A stretch of 64,000 nt of DNA, from positions 806,001-870,000 of the forward strand of contig NZ_JTKH01000006.1 in assembly GCF_000827885.1 (NCBI RefSeq), given 5' to 3'. Origin of the DNA: Vibrio renipiscarius (GTDB taxonomy: Bacteria; Pseudomonadota; Gammaproteobacteria; Enterobacterales; Vibrionaceae). This document shows, one piece after another, positions 62,936-64,000 of this stretch; position 1 is the first letter of the stretch, and each line of letters begins with the position of its first letter. Position numbers and translations under genes: made by a program. The notes under the pieces are model-generated. The model did no database searches. It was not told the DNA's origin and was given only the letters and a program-made list of their open reading frames with translations.

Positions 62936-63276
62936 AGCATTTTCTTGCCTAAGTCGCGAAAAATTTTTACAGGTAAAAATAAACATTATTTACCATACTG
63001 TTTTTATGCGAATTGCTTATTTATCGCATTTTATCTCGTAAGACTCGATTGATGGTAAATACAGCACCATTTTCAAGTTTGCGGGTTAATTATCAGCCAA
63101 ATAGACAAGAAAGCAAGAGTTGAAGGCAGATTCGATGTGTGACGCGAGACTGCTTTAAGTATAATGGTGTCTACCGCAATTATTGGTTACAGCGTTCTAT
63201 TTGCGTCATGAATGATGTTTGCGGTACTTTGCTCAACCATCGTCAGCTTATCTAACGAAAAATACCGGATTAAACA

Positions 63277-64000
63277 ATGAACAATGATATTGAGAAAGAC
63301 TTTAACTTGGGCGGAAGCGTTGACCGCGCTATCACCGGCCAATACGACTTGAAAGCCGGGGAAGTATTTCGCGAAGCTTGGGGCTGCACGGTAAACAACT
63401 TTTTATCGTTCTCGCCAGCGATCATCGCCTTAATGTTTGTCCAATTGGGCATTTTTTATATCGCATTGAAACTGCAACTCGGCGACCCATCGATTTTGTT
63501 TGATGCGATTACGGATCCTTCAGTGTTTAGCCCTGACTTGGCACAGGCGCTGTTTATTGCAAACTTTAGTTATGAAGTGATCAGTGCGCCGATTTATGCG
63601 GGCATCAGTTTGATGGCAATGAGCCACTCTGCAGGACTGAGCACCAAATCTCGACACATAGGAAAAGGGTTACAATTTACGATCCCAGTGATTCTCGCAA
63701 CGTTATTCAGTTTAATGCTGCAAGGGGTCGCGAGTATGATTTTACCGTTTGTCTCTTTTTATATTTCTCTTGCGTTTAGCAATTCTATTTTGTTGATATG
63801 TGAAAAGAAAATCCCACCAATGCAATCTTTGCTCTTGTCGCTACGCGCTGTGAATAAAAAGATTTTTGTCATTGCGGGTATCTATGCCATGTTGACGTTA
63901 ATGTTTATTGCTGCCGCAATGTTCTACGGTATAGGGCTAATTTTCGTCTTGCCGTTTTTCTTCCATGTAAAAGGGATTCTCTACCGCAATATGTTTGGTA
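63277..64000 (+). CDS. Membrane protein of unknown function (3' truncated)
   Basis: The frame starts MNNDIEKDFNLGG at 63277 and stays open to the right edge (241 codons seen). After a soluble N-terminus of about 43 residues it shows several hydrophobic segments (about 44-66, 85-110, 128-165, 185-225), giving a multi-pass membrane protein. I do not recognise a family. It is divergent from potA with 419 bases between, so the two probably do not share a promoter. The ribosome site is weak (A-rich). Confidence 0.75.
   Translation, partial: MNNDIEKDFNLGGSVDRAITGQYDLKAGEVFREAWGCTVNNFLSFSPAIIALMFVQLGIFYIALKLQLGDPSILFDAITDPSVFSPDLAQALFIANFSYEVISAPIYAGISLMAMSHSAGLSTKSRHIGKGLQFTIPVILATLFSLMLQGVASMILPFVSFYISLAFSNSILLICEKKIPPMQSLLLSLRAVNKKIFVIAGIYAMLTLMFIAAAMFYGIGLIFVLPFFFHVKGILYRNMFG

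Overview
The window looks like a chromosomal segment of a marine gamma-proteobacterium, most likely a Vibrio. The grounds are protein-level recognition of Vibrio-type genes: a 456-residue NorM, a DUF3802 and a DUF2960 protein, a potABCD2D1 operon, a MobB-MoeA fusion next to a TupABC transporter, and a YbiT of exactly 530 residues. Base composition looks like mid-40s percent GC. I saw no tRNA, rRNA, CRISPR array, prophage or intact insertion sequence. Species assignment is not possible from reading alone.

Layout. 1-5 kb: the 3' part of a PTS EIIBC sugar transporter (probably N-acetylmuramate) and a large AsmA-like DUF748 protein. 5-8 kb: a LysR regulator divergent from a crotonase-family enzyme, then a radical SAM protein. 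8-14 kb: a large secreted phosphodiesterase-like phosphatase, an EEP-fold nuclease/phosphatase and a class I HMG-CoA reductase, all on the minus strand. 13.8-15.4 kb: a gene-poor stretch with two short tandem repeats. 15.4-20.5 kb: ribB under an FMN riboswitch, a zinc-ribbon microprotein, a DUF3080 lipoprotein, norM and ribE. 20.6-26.3 kb: small housekeeping and hypothetical genes, including a fructosamine-kinase homologue whose catalytic Asp position is Ala.

26.4-54.9 kb is the most coherent part and holds the best candidate for an undescribed system. A minus-strand operon tupABC-mobA-mobB/moeA (tungstate/molybdate uptake and bis-MGD cofactor synthesis) is divergent from a two-component pair: a sigma-54 enhancer-binding response regulator and a membrane sensor kinase. 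Further along lie fdhD, DUF3305-DUF3306, and an operon of a ferredoxin-like protein, a chaperone, a Tat-signal peptide, FdhABC and a DUF4870-like membrane protein, i.e. a periplasmic respiratory formate dehydrogenase. By eye there are -24/-12 promoters in front of tupA, fdhD, DUF3305 and the fdh operon. A 17-bp palindrome, TGGGACAATTTGTC(G/T)CA, occurs almost identically upstream of the tup and fdh promoters, with the geometry of an enhancer. I infer one metal-uptake/cofactor/formate-dehydrogenase regulon governed by the local two-component system. Between its two halves sit an M66 secreted metalloprotease with a duplicated flanking domain, a MscS channel paired with a membrane-anchored ATPase, ybiT and an orphan type IV pilin.

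55-64 kb: an OmpA-family protein with two DUF4892-like repeats, the sirtuin cobB, the spermidine/putrescine operon potABC-potD2-potD1 with hairpins between the distal genes, and a membrane protein running off the right edge.
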